A DNA stretch of 64,000 nt from Candidatus Aquicultor sp. (GCA_036504445.1 DASXVE010000034.1:62001-126000); one strand, 5' to 3'. Shown: positions 1 through 9,359, numbered from the stretch's first letter. A program made the numbers and translations. The notes: generated by a model not told the origin, from the letters alone.

Positions 1-148
1 TGGTTAGTCGAGATTGGGTACATATTCCGCTGTCAAGGAATTAAAACGCTTGCAGTTATACTATAATATAATGTAGTAAACAAGCTGAGTATTATCTCAA
101 CCTTACTTTATCTCCATAGAAAGTCAACTCACCCAAAAGGTGTATGCC

Positions 149-170
149 GGGGAGGGGTGCCAGGGAGGGG
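149..170 (+). other. G-quadruplex-type G-run motif downstream of argS
   Basis: Four runs of three or four G (149-152, 154-157, 163-165, 167-170) are separated by loops of 1, 5 and 1 bases, which fits the canonical intramolecular quadruplex pattern. It lies 18 bp beyond the argS stop codon, on the strand opposite the argS message. The rest of 1-188 shows no gene. A TATAAT hexamer at 62-67 has no convincing -35 partner. Confidence 0.5.
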
Positions 171-188
171 TACCGTGCAACTGCCCTG

Positions 189-1850
189 CTACATTCTCTC
201 TGGCGCGTCAACTCCGAGTATCGAAAGAACGCTCCTCAACACGGTTGTGGTGGCCTCGCACAACGCCATCCTGGCGGTTGAAAGCTCTTGATCTTCGCTG
301 ACCACACGACACTTCGTATAGAAGTAATGAAACGTCGATGCGAGCTCTTGCGCGTATGCCGTCAACGGGTGCGGCGCACGTTGACGTGCTGCGCGCTCCA
401 AAATTTCGGGCCACTCAGCCAGCTTGCGGATAAGATCAAGCTCCGGCTCGGTTGCGAGAACACCGCAATTTATTCTTCCCGAGAGATTGACCCCCTCGGC
501 CTCCGCAAACCGTACGATACTTGAAATCCTGGCGTGCGCGTACTGGACGTAGTATACCGGGTTGTCGTTCGATTGCTGTTTTGCAAGATCGATATCGAAA
601 TCGACCGCGCTATCCGTGCTTCTCATCAGGAAGAAGTAACGCACCGCATCGCGGCCGACTTCTTCGAGCAGCTCGTCTAGCGTAACCATCTCTCCGGTGC
701 GTTTTGACATGCGCACAGGCTCACCACCCCTTAGCAAGTTTACAAGCTGTCCGATGATAATTTCAAGTGCATCCGACGGGTATCCAAGTGCCTGTATTGC
801 AGCCTTCATACGACCGATATAGCCGTGATGGTCGGCGCCCCAGATGTTAATGAGCGTGTTAAAACCGCGCTCGAGCTTGTTGCGGTGATACGCTATGTCG
901 GCGGCAAAATAAGTGGGCTCGCCGTTGGCCCGGATGAGAACACGGTCTTTTTCTTCGCCAAATTCCGTGGCCTTGAACCATACTGCGCCTTCATGATCGT
1001 AGACGTAGCCGCGCTCGCGAAGCTCGGCAATAGCTATTTCGACCGCATACGATTCGTGAAGCGTGCGCTCGCTGAACCAGGTGTCAAAGTGTACACCCAT
1101 GGCTTCGAGCGTAACCTTAAGGTGTTCGAGCACCTGCTTGTATGCGCGATCTTTAAAAATTGCTTCGCGTTCGGCTTCGGCCATCCCCAGGTATGAGTCG
1201 TCTTCGTCCACGATGATCTCGCGGGCGATGTCTTTAATATACTCGCCATGGTATCCGTCTTCGGGGAAGGGGATGTCTTGCCCTAGAAGCTCGGCGTATC
1301 GCACGGCAACCGATTTCGCAAAGATGTTCATCTGGTTGCCGTAATCATTGACGTAGAATTCGCGCTCGACCTCATAGCCGTTGGCGGCAAGCACGTTGGA
1401 GAGGGTGTCGCCGACCGCCGCCCACCGGCCGTGCCCGATATGCATCGGTCCGACGGGGTTGGCGCTGACGAATTCCACCTGGACGCGCTGCCCGGCGCCG
1501 CGGTCTGAGTAACCGAACTTTTCGCCCTCGTCAAAGATTTGCCGGAGCACGTCGTAGAGCCATTCGTTGCTTAGATAGAAGTTAATAAAACCGGGGCCCG
1601 CAATTTCGATTTTTTCAAAGTAGCGGCTGGTATCCCCAAGCGATTCAACGATGATGTCGGCGATAGCGCGCGGCGCCATTTTAGCAGGTTTGGCCAGCAT
1701 CATCGCCGCGTTGGTCGCCCAATCGCCGTGGGCTTTCTCCCGAGGGTGCTCGAGGACGACCGGAGGAAGCTCGTCTATCGGCAATCTTCCAGTTCGTTGC
1801 GCCCGTTCAAGGGCTTCGGTTACCAATTGTGTTAGTTTTTCCTTAATCAT
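189..1850 (-). CDS. argS: Arginyl-tRNA synthetase
   Basis: Class I aminoacyl-tRNA synthetase that charges tRNA-Arg with arginine in the cytoplasm. The N-terminal Add1-like domain (about residues 1-90) is followed by the catalytic core with the HIGH signature seen as HIGHGRW (after GPM) and a KMSKS-type loop seen as RMSKRTGEM. The C-terminal part resembles the DALR anticodon-binding domain and ends near the usual family length (553 aa). I place the start at the ATG at 1850, preceded by a GGGTG ribosome site. The frame stays open to 1949, but those 33 extra residues look unlike the family. In the mycobacterial gene order argS faces the same way as lysA. Here it is on the opposite strand and separated from lysA by an HD-GYP gene, which indicates a local inversion or insertion. 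Confidence 0.95.
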   Translation of the reverse strand: MIKEKLTQLVTEALERAQRTGRLPIDELPPVVLEHPREKAHGDWATNAAMMLAKPAKMAPRAIADIIVESLGDTSRYFEKIEIAGPGFINFYLSNEWLYDVLRQIFDEGEKFGYSDRGAGQRVQVEFVSANPVGPMHIGHGRWAAVGDTLSNVLAANGYEVEREFYVNDYGNQMNIFAKSVAVRYAELLGQDIPFPEDGYHGEYIKDIAREIIVDEDDSYLGMAEAEREAIFKDRAYKQVLEHLKVTLEAMGVHFDTWFSERTLHESYAVEIAIAELRERGYVYDHEGAVWFKATEFGEEKDRVLIRANGEPTYFAADIAYHRNKLERGFNTLINIWGADHHGYIGRMKAAIQALGYPSDALEIIIGQLVNLLRGGEPVRMSKRTGEMVTLDELLEEVGRDAVRYFFLMRSTDSAVDFDIDLAKQQSNDNPVYYVQYAHARISSIVRFAEAEGVNLSGRINCGVLATEPELDLIRKLAEWPEILERAARQRAPHPLTAYAQELASTFHYFYTKCRVVSEDQELSTARMALCEATTTVLRSVLSILGVDAPERM

Positions 1851-1958
1851 GCTCGCACCCTTTGAAAATATATTGAATATTGAAAAATTGATATAGTCAT
1901 GACATGTTAATTGATTTTGCGGTGGCTTTGCCATGACGTTGAACTTCACAAATAATAT

Positions 1959-1986
1959 ATTATACCAGTTTTTGGAGCATGGTGAA
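1959..1986 (-). promoter_or_regulatory. Candidate promoter of argS
   Basis: On the minus strand a perfect TATAAT (1959-1964) carries an extended -10 TGG and is preceded at 16 bp by TTCACC (1981-1986). Transcription would start near 1952 and leave a leader of about 100 nt. No T-box elements were recognised in that leader. Confidence 0.45.
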
Positions 1987-1987
1987 T

Positions 1988-2006
1988 GGGAGGGGCGGGA
2001 AAAGGG
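1988..2006 (+). other. G-quadruplex-type G-run motif upstream of the argS promoter
   Basis: G runs at 1988-1990, 1992-1995, 1997-1999 and 2004-2006 are separated by loops of 1, 1 and 4 bases. The motif abuts the candidate -35 box of argS and lies on the strand that is template for argS. A similar motif occurs just past the other end of the gene at 149-170. Confidence 0.5.
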
Positions 2007-2103
2007 TGTAAAGAAACAGGGGCATTTGGCCTGGGGTTTGATTCACTTGCGCTGGGGTCCCTGGCCAGTATCGGCCACGGTCTTATCAAATCTCGTGTCG
2101 GTG

Positions 2104-3768
2104 CTAGCCTTGAGCATGGCTACCAAGAAGATTAGACTCAAGATTTCCTAGGTCCAGGTAGTTGAGCGCAAATATCAACGTTTCAACCGCTGTCTCATCA
2201 TATTTCGTGCCGGAGTGTTTTTGTAGCTCGGCAATTGCCTCATCCGATGACATTGCATCGCGATATGCTCGTTTGCATGTCATTGCATCATAGCTATCTG
2301 CAACTGCAAGAATGCGTGCCGTAAGAGGAATATTATCGCCAGTCACACCTTCTGGGTAGCCCGATCCATCAAGTCGCTCATGGTGACATAAAATGGTTGG
2401 CACAAGCTTTCTGAGGGCGGGGGATGGCGCTAGCAGCTCTGCCGCAACTCCAGGATGAGTTTTGATAATCTTAAATTCTTCCGGGGTCAGGGCTTCAGTT
2501 TTTGTTAAGATATCCGGTGGAATACTTACCTTACCAATATCGTGAGCTAAGCTAGCTTCGTAAATCAGCTCAACTTGGTCTTCGGGTAATCCCATTTGAC
2601 GTGCTATAGCCTGCGCGATGGTTGCTACGCGTATAGCATGGCCTTTCACATATTCATCGACTATGCCTACGAGGTCGCAGAGAAGGTTAACTGTACCTAA
2701 ATGTACTTTTTCAAGATCATTGTATACGCGGGTTCTGTCAATAGCGTTAGCAAGTAAGATACAAACCGCACGTAAAGCCTCACTCACCTCTGGAGTTATA
2801 GCGGTCGGTGTGCTCCAGCCTATATCCAAAATCCCCATAACACGATCTTTAGCGTCAAGCTTCACCGTAGTAAGTGCGCGAATCGAATGGCGCCTAAGAG
2901 CCTTCGCCCACTCGGTATCGGATTTATTAATAGCTACCGCAGCTTCTAGATTAAGGTCTGTACAAGCTGTCGCATCAATTCCTTTAGCTAATGGTATAAT
3001 GCTTCTGGGAAAGCCGTATTGCGCTGCAAGCGAGCAATTATCCCCTTTTGCATCCCTAATATATAGTGCTGCCGCTGTAATGCCTGGAATAGTAGAGAGG
3101 CTTGCTACGAAACTTCGAGACAATTGTACATCATCTGGATTATCTCGCAAAACGAGTGCTAGGTAACCGAACAGTCCTAAAATTAGTTTGCGTCGAGCCT
3201 GACGTTGCTCTTCTGCCAGTTCGCTTTCGGAGTTCTCTGATTCGCTTCGGAGGAGGGCTATGGAGTCTTTTGAATATGTTATACCTCGATAGTTGCGAGC
3301 CTCATCAGTATCCCGCAAAAAGAGATGAAGCGAACACGGCTCATTTAATTGATCACAATGGATGCTCGGTGCAACCTTACCATAACCGAAGAGCATAACT
3401 GAAAAGCCGCCAAGCACGCTCTCGATTGCTTGGCACATCATGTAGGAGCGGGGTTCGACGAACGGGCATTTAGTGACGGTAAGCTGAATGTGGGTATCTG
3501 ATACTACTTTATCAATTATGCTTATACCAAAATCAATAGCCATGACTTTTACGATAGCTTTGGCAAACGTTTCTGCGGTTATAGGTGTGCCCAGTTCTCC
3601 TAAGACCTCGGCCATATGCGGTTTAGTTTGCAACGCGAGCTTCAAGCCAACGCTCGATATCGACACTTGTGGAAGCAATGTCGCATCTATCATTTCCGCA
3701 AATTCATACAATAATGTTCTAGTTAATTCCGGCTTTGGAAAGCTATCGCTATTCATCGTGTTGGCCAT
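2104..3768 (-). CDS. GAF and HD-GYP domain signalling protein with Cys-rich N-terminal sensor region
   Basis: 554-residue soluble protein. The last 200 residues form an HD-GYP domain, a cyclic-di-GMP phosphodiesterase family, with the metal-binding motifs HDIGK, a following THPG and the signature HHERLDGSGYP. The middle third looks like a GAF sensor (about residues 200-330). The first 180 residues contain CPF followed by spaced cysteines. This arrangement reminds me of the metanogen-output/V4R type of sensor domain, but the assignment is tentative. The start at 3768 is supported by a strong AGGAGAAGTT ribosome site at 3771-3780; the frame itself is open to 3849. There is no transmembrane segment, so a cytoplasmic ligand or redox signal is likely. 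It sits between argS and a divergent small Cys-rich gene, where other actinobacteria have nothing, so it is probably an insertion. Confidence 0.85.
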   Translation of the reverse strand: MANTMNSDSFPKPELTRTLLYEFAEMIDATLLPQVSISSVGLKLALQTKPHMAEVLGELGTPITAETFAKAIVKVMAIDFGISIIDKVVSDTHIQLTVTKCPFVEPRSYMMCQAIESVLGGFSVMLFGYGKVAPSIHCDQLNEPCSLHLFLRDTDEARNYRGITYSKDSIALLRSESENSESELAEEQRQARRKLILGLFGYLALVLRDNPDDVQLSRSFVASLSTIPGITAAALYIRDAKGDNCSLAAQYGFPRSIIPLAKGIDATACTDLNLEAAVAINKSDTEWAKALRRHSIRALTTVKLDAKDRVMGILDIGWSTPTAITPEVSEALRAVCILLANAIDRTRVYNDLEKVHLGTVNLLCDLVGIVDEYVKGHAIRVATIAQAIARQMGLPEDQVELIYEASLAHDIGKVSIPPDILTKTEALTPEEFKIIKTHPGVAAELLAPSPALRKLVPTILCHHERLDGSGYPEGVTGDNIPLTARILAVADSYDAMTCKRAYRDAMSSDEAIAELQKHSGTKYDETAVETLIFALNYLDLGNLESNLLGSHAQG

Positions 3769-3991
3769 AGAACTTCTCCTTGTTAAATGAAGATGCACAG
3801 TTTTGAGCGTTAGTATAACTATCGGAATAATTGCGTATATATTAAGCATACTGGCATATTTTTAGCGGTCCCTAGGTGTGAAATTTTTGAAGAGGCAGAC
3901 ATTTTTTATAATGGGCTTTATTTACATAAAGTTCTTGCTTGAATTGTCGATATTAGGAAATAATCAGCCACTCACTTTAGGAGCGTATGTA

Positions 3992-4219
3992 ATGGCGGGA
4001 TGTGAATTCATCGAGAAATGTATATTTTTTCACGACCAGATGGATGTTATGCCTTCGGCCGCATATATTTTCAAACAGGTATACTGCAAAGGAGATAACA
4101 TAGGTTGTGCGCGGTACATTGTTGCCGCAGCTTTAGGTAGAGAAAAAGTGCCGAGAGACCTTTTCCCGAATATGAGCGAGCATGCTAGAGAGATCATTGC
4201 CGCTTCCGCTGAGCGGTAG
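3992..4219 (+). CDS. Small Cys-rich conserved protein (C-EFIEKC / CARY type)
   Basis: 75-residue protein starting at the ATG at 3992, preceded by TAGGAGCG. The upstream open frame to 3878 is not supported by a ribosome site. Four cysteines fall in the pattern CEFIEKC near the N-terminus and YCKGDNIGCARY in the middle, followed by LGREKVP and DLFPN. I recall small proteins with this cysteine layout and the same VPxDLFPN ending from several anaerobic bacteria, where they are annotated as hypothetical. The cysteines could bind zinc or an Fe-S cluster. It is divergent from the HD-GYP gene, whose N-terminal region also carries spaced cysteines. No function is assigned. Confidence 0.7.
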   Translation: MAGCEFIEKCIFFHDQMDVMPSAAYIFKQVYCKGDNIGCARYIVAAALGREKVPRDLFPNMSEHAREIIAASAER

Positions 4220-4377
4220 TCGTATATACAACATAGTTTTGGCGATTGCTTGAAGAGCCATATTAACATGAGAGGTTATGGCCTCTGCCTCTCCTTTAGA
4301 ACGTACCAGATTTGTTTTATCCCCGTGCCCACCAGCTTTGACCTATTTACATTTCATATGGTAAACTTACGTATATT

Positions 4378-4408
4378 GGCAACCGAGGACTCGCTGGTTG
4401 CCCTTTTT
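4378..4408 (+). terminator. Hairpin with T-run ahead of lysA (terminator or attenuator)
   Basis: A 7 bp perfect stem, GGCAACC (4378-4384) with GGTTGCC (4396-4402), has an 11-base loop and is followed by C and five T (4404-4408). It ends only 30 bp before the lysA start. It may end transcription of the upstream small gene or act as a leader attenuator for lysA. The remainder of 4220-4377 shows no gene and nothing like the long lysine riboswitch. Confidence 0.55.
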
Positions 4409-4438
4409 GCATGATATCCATCGCATTGGGAGGTTCTT

Positions 4439-5776
4439 GTGGCTCCACCAGTTTCTGCAAGGGAGGTTTCATTGGTTTTACCGATTACGGCTTCGATAAA
4501 TACAAAAGGTCACCTTGAAATAGGCGGATGCGATACCGTTGAGCTCGCAAAACAATACGGCACGCCGCTTTTTATTGTCGATGAGCAAACGATCAGAAGC
4601 CAATGTAAAAGCTTCACGGGCGCGTTCGGCGTGAAAAATGCCAATGTTGAAGTCATCTACGCGAGCAAGGCGTTTTCCTGCATCGCGATGGGCCAGATCG
4701 CTAAACAAGAAGGCCTCGGGCTTGATGTCGCGGCCGGCGGTGAGCTGTATAAAGCCGTAAAAGCCGGTTTTCCAATGGATAGGGTATATATGCACGGCAA
4801 CAATAAAGAGCCGGATGAAATTGCACTCGCAATCGACAACGGCGTCGGCCATATCGTCGTCGACAGCTTTGATGAGCTTGAACTTTTAGATAGAATTGCC
4901 GGTGAGAAAAACGCGGTGCAACCGGTGCTCTTACGCATAACGCCCGGCATTAAACCGCAGACGCATAGCTACATACAGACAGGTCAGGTCGACAGCAAGT
5001 TCGGATTTGGTTTGCAGGACGGCTTGGCGCTGAGCGCGGCGAAAAAAGCGATTGATCTCGAGCATGTCGAGCTTAAAGGCATCCACGCGCATATCGGCTC
5101 GCAGATTTTCGAGCTTGGCTCGTATTCTAAGGCAATCGAAATCATCATGGCTTTTGTTAAGCAGATCAAAGATGAGACCGGCCTCACGATAAATGAACTT
5201 AACACGGGCGGCGGGCTCGGTATCAAATACCGGGTGGCCGACGAGCCTTCAACTGTTGAAGAATATGCCGATGTAATTGTTGACGGTGTTACAGCCGAAG
5301 CGAAAAGGCTCGGCCTGCCGATGCCGAAGATTATGATTGAACCCGGTAGGGCGATTGTGGCTAACGCCGGAGTTACTGTCTATACCGTGGGAACGATAAA
5401 AGAAATTCCGAATATCCGCACGTACGTATCGGTAAACGGCGGTATGTCGGATAATTTGCGCCCAATGCTCTATGACGCGGTCTATGAGGCGCTTCTTGTA
5501 AATAGGGCGGGGGATATACCGGATACCGTAGTTACCGTCGCGGGTAAGCATTGCGAATCCGGCGACATCCTGATAAAGGATGTCACGCTGCCGCACCCGA
5601 AAACCGGCGACCTGCTGTGTACACCGGCAACCGGAGCATACGGCTACGTGATGGCCAATAATTATAACGGCCAACCCCGGCCGGCGGTTGTGCTGGTAAA
5701 CAACGGGGAAGCCAAGGTCATTATCAGGCGCGAGACGTTTGAAGACCTGGTTCGTCTCGACGAAAGTATCGAGTAA
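4439..5776 (+). CDS. lysA: Diaminopimelate decarboxylase
   Basis: PLP-dependent enzyme that decarboxylates meso-diaminopimelate to L-lysine, the last step of lysine synthesis. It has an alanine-racemase-like barrel with the PLP lysine in YASKA (about K77), HIGSQI, the glycine-rich loop NTGGGLGI, EPGRAIVA and the C-terminal HCESGDIL with the active-site cysteine. Length (445 aa) is typical. The start is a GTG at 4439 preceded by GGGAGG; the first 25 residues are a poorly conserved extension. It heads the aspartate-family block lysA-hom-thrC-thrB and is separated from hom by only 35 bp, so the two are probably cotranscribed. A hairpin with a T-run lies just upstream. Confidence 0.97.
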   Translation: MAPPVSAREVSLVLPITASINTKGHLEIGGCDTVELAKQYGTPLFIVDEQTIRSQCKSFTGAFGVKNANVEVIYASKAFSCIAMGQIAKQEGLGLDVAAGGELYKAVKAGFPMDRVYMHGNNKEPDEIALAIDNGVGHIVVDSFDELELLDRIAGEKNAVQPVLLRITPGIKPQTHSYIQTGQVDSKFGFGLQDGLALSAAKKAIDLEHVELKGIHAHIGSQIFELGSYSKAIEIIMAFVKQIKDETGLTINELNTGGGLGIKYRVADEPSTVEEYADVIVDGVTAEAKRLGLPMPKIMIEPGRAIVANAGVTVYTVGTIKEIPNIRTYVSVNGGMSDNLRPMLYDAVYEALLVNRAGDIPDTVVTVAGKHCESGDILIKDVTLPHPKTGDLLCTPATGAYGYVMANNYNGQPRPAVVLVNNGEAKVIIRRETFEDLVRLDESIE

Positions 5777-5811
5777 TTATTAGTGTATATATAAAGGCGG
5801 TTGATACTACA

Positions 5812-7098
5812 ATGAAACAGAAGGTTGGTGTTGGGCTTCTTGGGTACGGAACGGTAGGCTCAGGCGTGTTCCACATCCTGACGGCTAAGGCGACTAAACT
5901 GATGCGTACGTCGGGGATTCCTATCGAAGTCATCAAAGTAGCAGAGAAGTACCCGGAACGGCTCAAAGGCGAAGTACCGGACGAGCTGGTCACCACCGAC
6001 GTTTATGAAGTAATCAACAACCCGGATATTGATGTCGTCGTCGAGGTAATCGGCGGGCTAGAACCCGCGCACACGTTTATCAAAGCGGCGCTCGAGGCTA
6101 AAAAGCACGTGGTCACCGCCAATAAAGCGGTTATGGCGACGTACGGCGGCGAGCTGTTGGAGCTGGCCGAAGCGCAGGGCGTCGATTTGTATTTCGAGGC
6201 GAGCGTTGGCGGCGGAATCCCGATTATCACCCCGATGAAGCACAGCCTGGCCGCGAACAAGATCACCCGCGTGATGGGTATCGTAAACGGCACGACCAAC
6301 TACATTCTCACCAAAATGACCGAAGAGGACATGTCGCTTGAGGATGCACTCAAAGAGGCTCAAGCCAAAGGGTTTGCCGAAGCCGACCCGACGGCCGATG
6401 TGGAAGGGCACGACGCCGCCGCAAAAATCGCTATTCTCGCATCGATCGCGTTTAACAGCAGAGTTACCATCGATGATGTCTATAAAGAGGGCATCATGAA
6501 GGTGACAAAAGAAGATATCGCGTACGCAAAGACGTTGGGCTACACAATTAAGCTACTCGCAATCGCTAAAGAAGACGAAGACGGGATGATCGAGGTGCGC
6601 GTGCATCCGGCGATGATTTCGTTGAAGCACCCGCTCGCCAACGTCTCCGGTGTGATGAACGCCATCTTTGTAGAGGGCGACGCGGTGGGCGAAGTAATGT
6701 TTTACGGTCCGGGCGCCGGTAGCCTGCCTGCGGCAAGCGCGGTGGTCGGCGATGTATTTGAAATTGCGCTCGGTATGCGTTTGCATAAGGTCGGCAGTAT
6801 GGCGTGTACTTGCTATGAGCACAAACCGATTAAACCGATTGAAGAAATTACATCGCGCTACTATATGCGCCTCGGTGCGCTGGATAAGCCCGGCGTGTTT
6901 GCCAAAGTCGCACAGGCATTCGGCAATAACGAGGTCAACATCGAAAGCGCGATTCAAGAGAACACCTATGACGGCTATGCAGAGCTTGTTTTCGGCATGT
7001 ACCAGGTAAAAGAGCAGAATATGCGCAACGCGATCGAGGAGATAAAGAAGCTCGACGTGGTCGCAAGCATCGGAAATATTTTACGAGTGGAAGGTTAA
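5812..7098 (+). CDS. hom: Homoserine dehydrogenase with C-terminal ACT domain
   Basis: NAD(P)-dependent reduction of aspartate semialdehyde to homoserine, the branch point to threonine and methionine. The Rossmann motif GYGTVGSGV is at the N-terminus. TANKA and [11 protein letters not shown] mark the catalytic domain, with D and K residues in [15 protein letters not shown]. The last 80 residues, starting near [14 protein letters not shown], form an ACT domain, consistent with threonine feedback control known for this family. Length 428 aa is normal. AAAGGCGG stands upstream of the ATG at 5812, with longer than usual spacing. thrC follows after 5 bp. Confidence 0.97.
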   Translation: MKQKVGVGLLGYGTVGSGVFHILTAKATKLMRTSGIPIEVIKVAEKYPERLKGEVPDELVTTDVYEVINNPDIDVVVEVIGGLEPAHTFIKAALEAKKHVVTANKAVMATYGGELLELAEAQGVDLYFEASVGGGIPIITPMKHSLAANKITRVMGIVNGTTNYILTKMTEEDMSLEDALKEAQAKGFAEADPTADVEGHDAAAKIAILASIAFNSRVTIDDVYKEGIMKVTKEDIAYAKTLGYTIKLLAIAKEDEDGMIEVRVHPAMISLKHPLANVSGVMNAIFVEGDAVGEVMFYGPGAGSLPAASAVVGDVFEIALGMRLHKVGSMACTCYEHKPIKPIEEITSRYYMRLGALDKPGVFAKVAQAFGNNEVNIESAIQENTYDGYAELVFGMYQVKEQNMRNAIEEIKKLDVVASIGNILRVEG

Positions 7099-7103
7099 TT
7101 TCT

Positions 7104-8153
7104 ATGGCATGGCAAGGATTGATCAGGGAATTCGCTGAGTTTCTACCGGTGACGGAAGCGACGCCGGTTTGCACGCTTCTAGAGGGCAACACGCCGCTAA
7201 TCCCATCGGTTTCAATCGGCAAAGCGCTAGGGATTGACCTATATTTTAAATACGAGGGCTTGAACCCGACCGGGTCGTTTAAAGACCGCGGCATGACGAT
7301 GGCGATCAGTAAAGCGCTCGAAGCCGACTCCAAAGCGGTTATCTGTGCCTCGACCGGCAACACCAGTGCATCGGCTGCGGCGTACTCGTCGCGTGCCGGT
7401 ATCCGCTGCGTGGTGCTTATCCCCGAGGGCAAAATCGCGCTCGGTAAGCTGTCGCAGGCACTCATGCACGGCGCGGTTGTCGTCTCGGTTAAGGGTAACT
7501 TTGACGCGGCGTTTAGAATCGTTCGCGAACTCTCCGATGCGCATCCGATTACACTGGTTAATTCGCTTAACCCGTTTAGAATCGAAGGGCAGAAGACCAG
7601 CTCGTTCGAGATTTGCAATACGCTCGGGCAGGCGCCCGATTACCTGGCGATTCCTGTTGGGAACGCCGGTAACATCACGTCGTACTGGCGCGGTTTTAAA
7701 GATTACAAGGCCGCCGGCAAGATAGATTCACTGCCGAAGATGATCGGTTTCCAAGCGGCGGGAGCCGCCCCGATCGTGCTCGGCCATCCGGTTGAAAACC
7801 CGGAGACCATCGCGACCGCAATCCGTATCGGCAACCCGGCGCGCTGGGAAGAAGCGGAAAATGCGGCGACGGAGTCCGGCGGTTTTATCGATATCGTAAC
7901 CGACGAGGAGATCCTCGAATCATACAAGCTCTTAGCGGCGACGGAGGGCGTCTTTTGCGAACCCGCATCGGCGGCGTCGGTTGCGGGCTTGCGTAAGATG
8001 ATCGCGGCAGGTCGCGTACCCAGCGGCGTGCGCGTAGTCTGTGTGCTCACGGGTCACGGCTTGAAGGACCCGGATACTGCAATCAAAACCGGCGGCACGC
8101 TAATCGAGTGCGAAGCCACCACAGACGCAGTCGCAAAAGTTATTTTTGAATAA
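7104..8153 (+). CDS. thrC: Threonine synthase
   Basis: PLP enzyme converting O-phosphohomoserine to threonine. The short form (349 aa) matches the actinobacterial and Bacillus type. PLP binds the lysine in GSFKDRGM (K60), and the phosphate-binding loop is VGNAGN. The ribosome site GGAAGG overlaps the end of hom, and the ATG comes 5 bp after its stop, so the genes are translationally linked. thrB follows after 90 bp. Confidence 0.96.
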   Translation: MAWQGLIREFAEFLPVTEATPVCTLLEGNTPLIPSVSIGKALGIDLYFKYEGLNPTGSFKDRGMTMAISKALEADSKAVICASTGNTSASAAAYSSRAGIRCVVLIPEGKIALGKLSQALMHGAVVVSVKGNFDAAFRIVRELSDAHPITLVNSLNPFRIEGQKTSSFEICNTLGQAPDYLAIPVGNAGNITSYWRGFKDYKAAGKIDSLPKMIGFQAAGAAPIVLGHPVENPETIATAIRIGNPARWEEAENAATESGGFIDIVTDEEILESYKLLAATEGVFCEPASAASVAGLRKMIAAGRVPSGVRVVCVLTGHGLKDPDTAIKTGGTLIECEATTDAVAKVIFE

Positions 8154-8243
8154 ACCGTGCTTAAGTATTGAGCGGGGGTTATTCGCAAAAGCTAGCGCTA
8201 AGAACAATTTCAATTTTTATCTTAGCTATAAGGGGAGGTTAAA

Positions 8244-9140
8244 ATGGCAAAAGCGATAGTGCCGGCAACGACGGCGAATCTTGGGCCGGGCTTTGATGCC
8301 CTGGGGCTTGCCCTTAACCTCTATAATATATTCACGCTCGAGGAAACCGGCAGCGGCCTCGAGGTCAACGTTCTTCCCGAGGGCGAGGTGCGTCTTCCGT
8401 TAAACGAGCGCAACCTGGCATACCGCGCGGCAAAACGCCTGCTCGACGAGGTAGGATACACGTCGCTAGGCTTAAAACTCACGATTGAAAACGACGTTCC
8501 GATGGGCCGGGGTCTGGGCAGCAGCTCGACGGCAATCGTCGGTGGGCTCGCGGCGGCAAACGTATTGGCGGGCGCCAGGCTTACCAAAGACGAGATTTTT
8601 GCGTTGGCTAGCGAGATCGAAGGGCATCCCGATAACGTGGGCCCGGCGATTTACGGCGGTTTTACCATTTGTTATCCGACCCAATCGGGTTTTAAGGCGG
8701 TATCATACAAGCCGTCTGATAGCCTTACGCCGGTGATTCTCATCCCGAACAGCACACTTGAGACCAAAAAGGCGAGGGGCGTTCTACCAACCGAAGTTTC
8801 GATGACCGATGCCGTATTTAATATCGCCAGGTCAAGTTTACTAGCTTCGGTAATACTCGAAGGGCGGGCGGATTTATTGCACGACGCCATGGTCGACCGG
8901 CTACACCAGCCATACCGGGCGCCGCTGATTCCGGGTTTGCTCGACGTTATCCGGGAAGTGCAATCCGTCCCCAATGTGGGAATCGCGCTCAGTGGGGCGG
9001 GGCCGAGCTTGATCTGCATCGTTGAGAAAACCAACCAGTCGCGGTTTAGCGAACTGGTTGAAGGGATAATTAAAGAGAAGCAGTGGGATTACACCGTTAA
9101 ACCCGCCGAGTTTGATCTCGTGGGTGTAACTGCCAGCTAA
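8244..9140 (+). CDS. thrB: Homoserine kinase
   Basis: GHMP-family kinase that phosphorylates homoserine with ATP. The N-terminus ATTANLGPGFDALGLAL is the substrate-binding signature, and the ATP loop is PMGRGLGSSS. The C-terminal GIALSGAGPS motif is also present. The length of 298 aa is usual. AAGGGGAGG precedes the ATG at 8244. The 90 bp upstream holds a weak inverted repeat (CTAAGA / TCTTAG) but no clear terminator, so thrB is probably in the hom-thrC operon. Confidence 0.96.
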   Translation: MAKAIVPATTANLGPGFDALGLALNLYNIFTLEETGSGLEVNVLPEGEVRLPLNERNLAYRAAKRLLDEVGYTSLGLKLTIENDVPMGRGLGSSSTAIVGGLAAANVLAGARLTKDEIFALASEIEGHPDNVGPAIYGGFTICYPTQSGFKAVSYKPSDSLTPVILIPNSTLETKKARGVLPTEVSMTDAVFNIARSSLLASVILEGRADLLHDAMVDRLHQPYRAPLIPGLLDVIREVQSVPNVGIALSGAGPSLICIVEKTNQSRFSELVEGIIKEKQWDYTVKPAEFDLVGVTAS

Positions 9141-9145
9141 GCCTA

Positions 9146-9174
9146 TTGACCAGGCGCTCATATTGTATACAATA
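9146..9174 (+). promoter_or_regulatory. Candidate promoter and overlapping 14-bp operator-like palindrome for the cDPG cassette
   Basis: TTGACC (9146-9151), a 16 bp spacer and TACAAT (9168-9173) resemble a sigma-70 promoter. A perfect 14 bp palindrome, TATTGTATACAATA (9161-9174), covers the -10 box, the classic position for a repressor site. A second palindrome, AGAGAATTCTCT, lies in the leader at 9228-9239. The leader to the phosphoesterase start is about 180 nt. Confidence 0.5.
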
Positions 9175-9359
9175 GAGACAGCAAAATATACTTCCTGCCT
9201 CAGGCTACATAATTTGTTGGGTTTATGAGAGAATTCTCTTATCTTCACAAAAAATAATCCCTCGTTGAAACGTAGCATCGCGGGTATATCAAAAGCATAC
9301 GCGGGGCGTGAGTGCGGAGCTAAAGATCTAACGGTTGTTTGAACTAGAAGGTGAATTTT

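Noticed and set aside
2618-3166. 182-codon frame on the plus strand inside the HD-GYP gene
   Set aside because: Antisense shadow of a gene with clear catalytic motifs; no ribosome site and Ser/Arg-rich composition.
4220-4438. Lysine riboswitch before lysA
   Set aside because: The gap is too short and none of the conserved lysine riboswitch blocks is visible; only one hairpin with a T-run is present.
6935-7618. 227-codon minus-strand frame across hom and thrC
   Set aside because: It spans the junction of two well-supported plus-strand genes and has no protein features.
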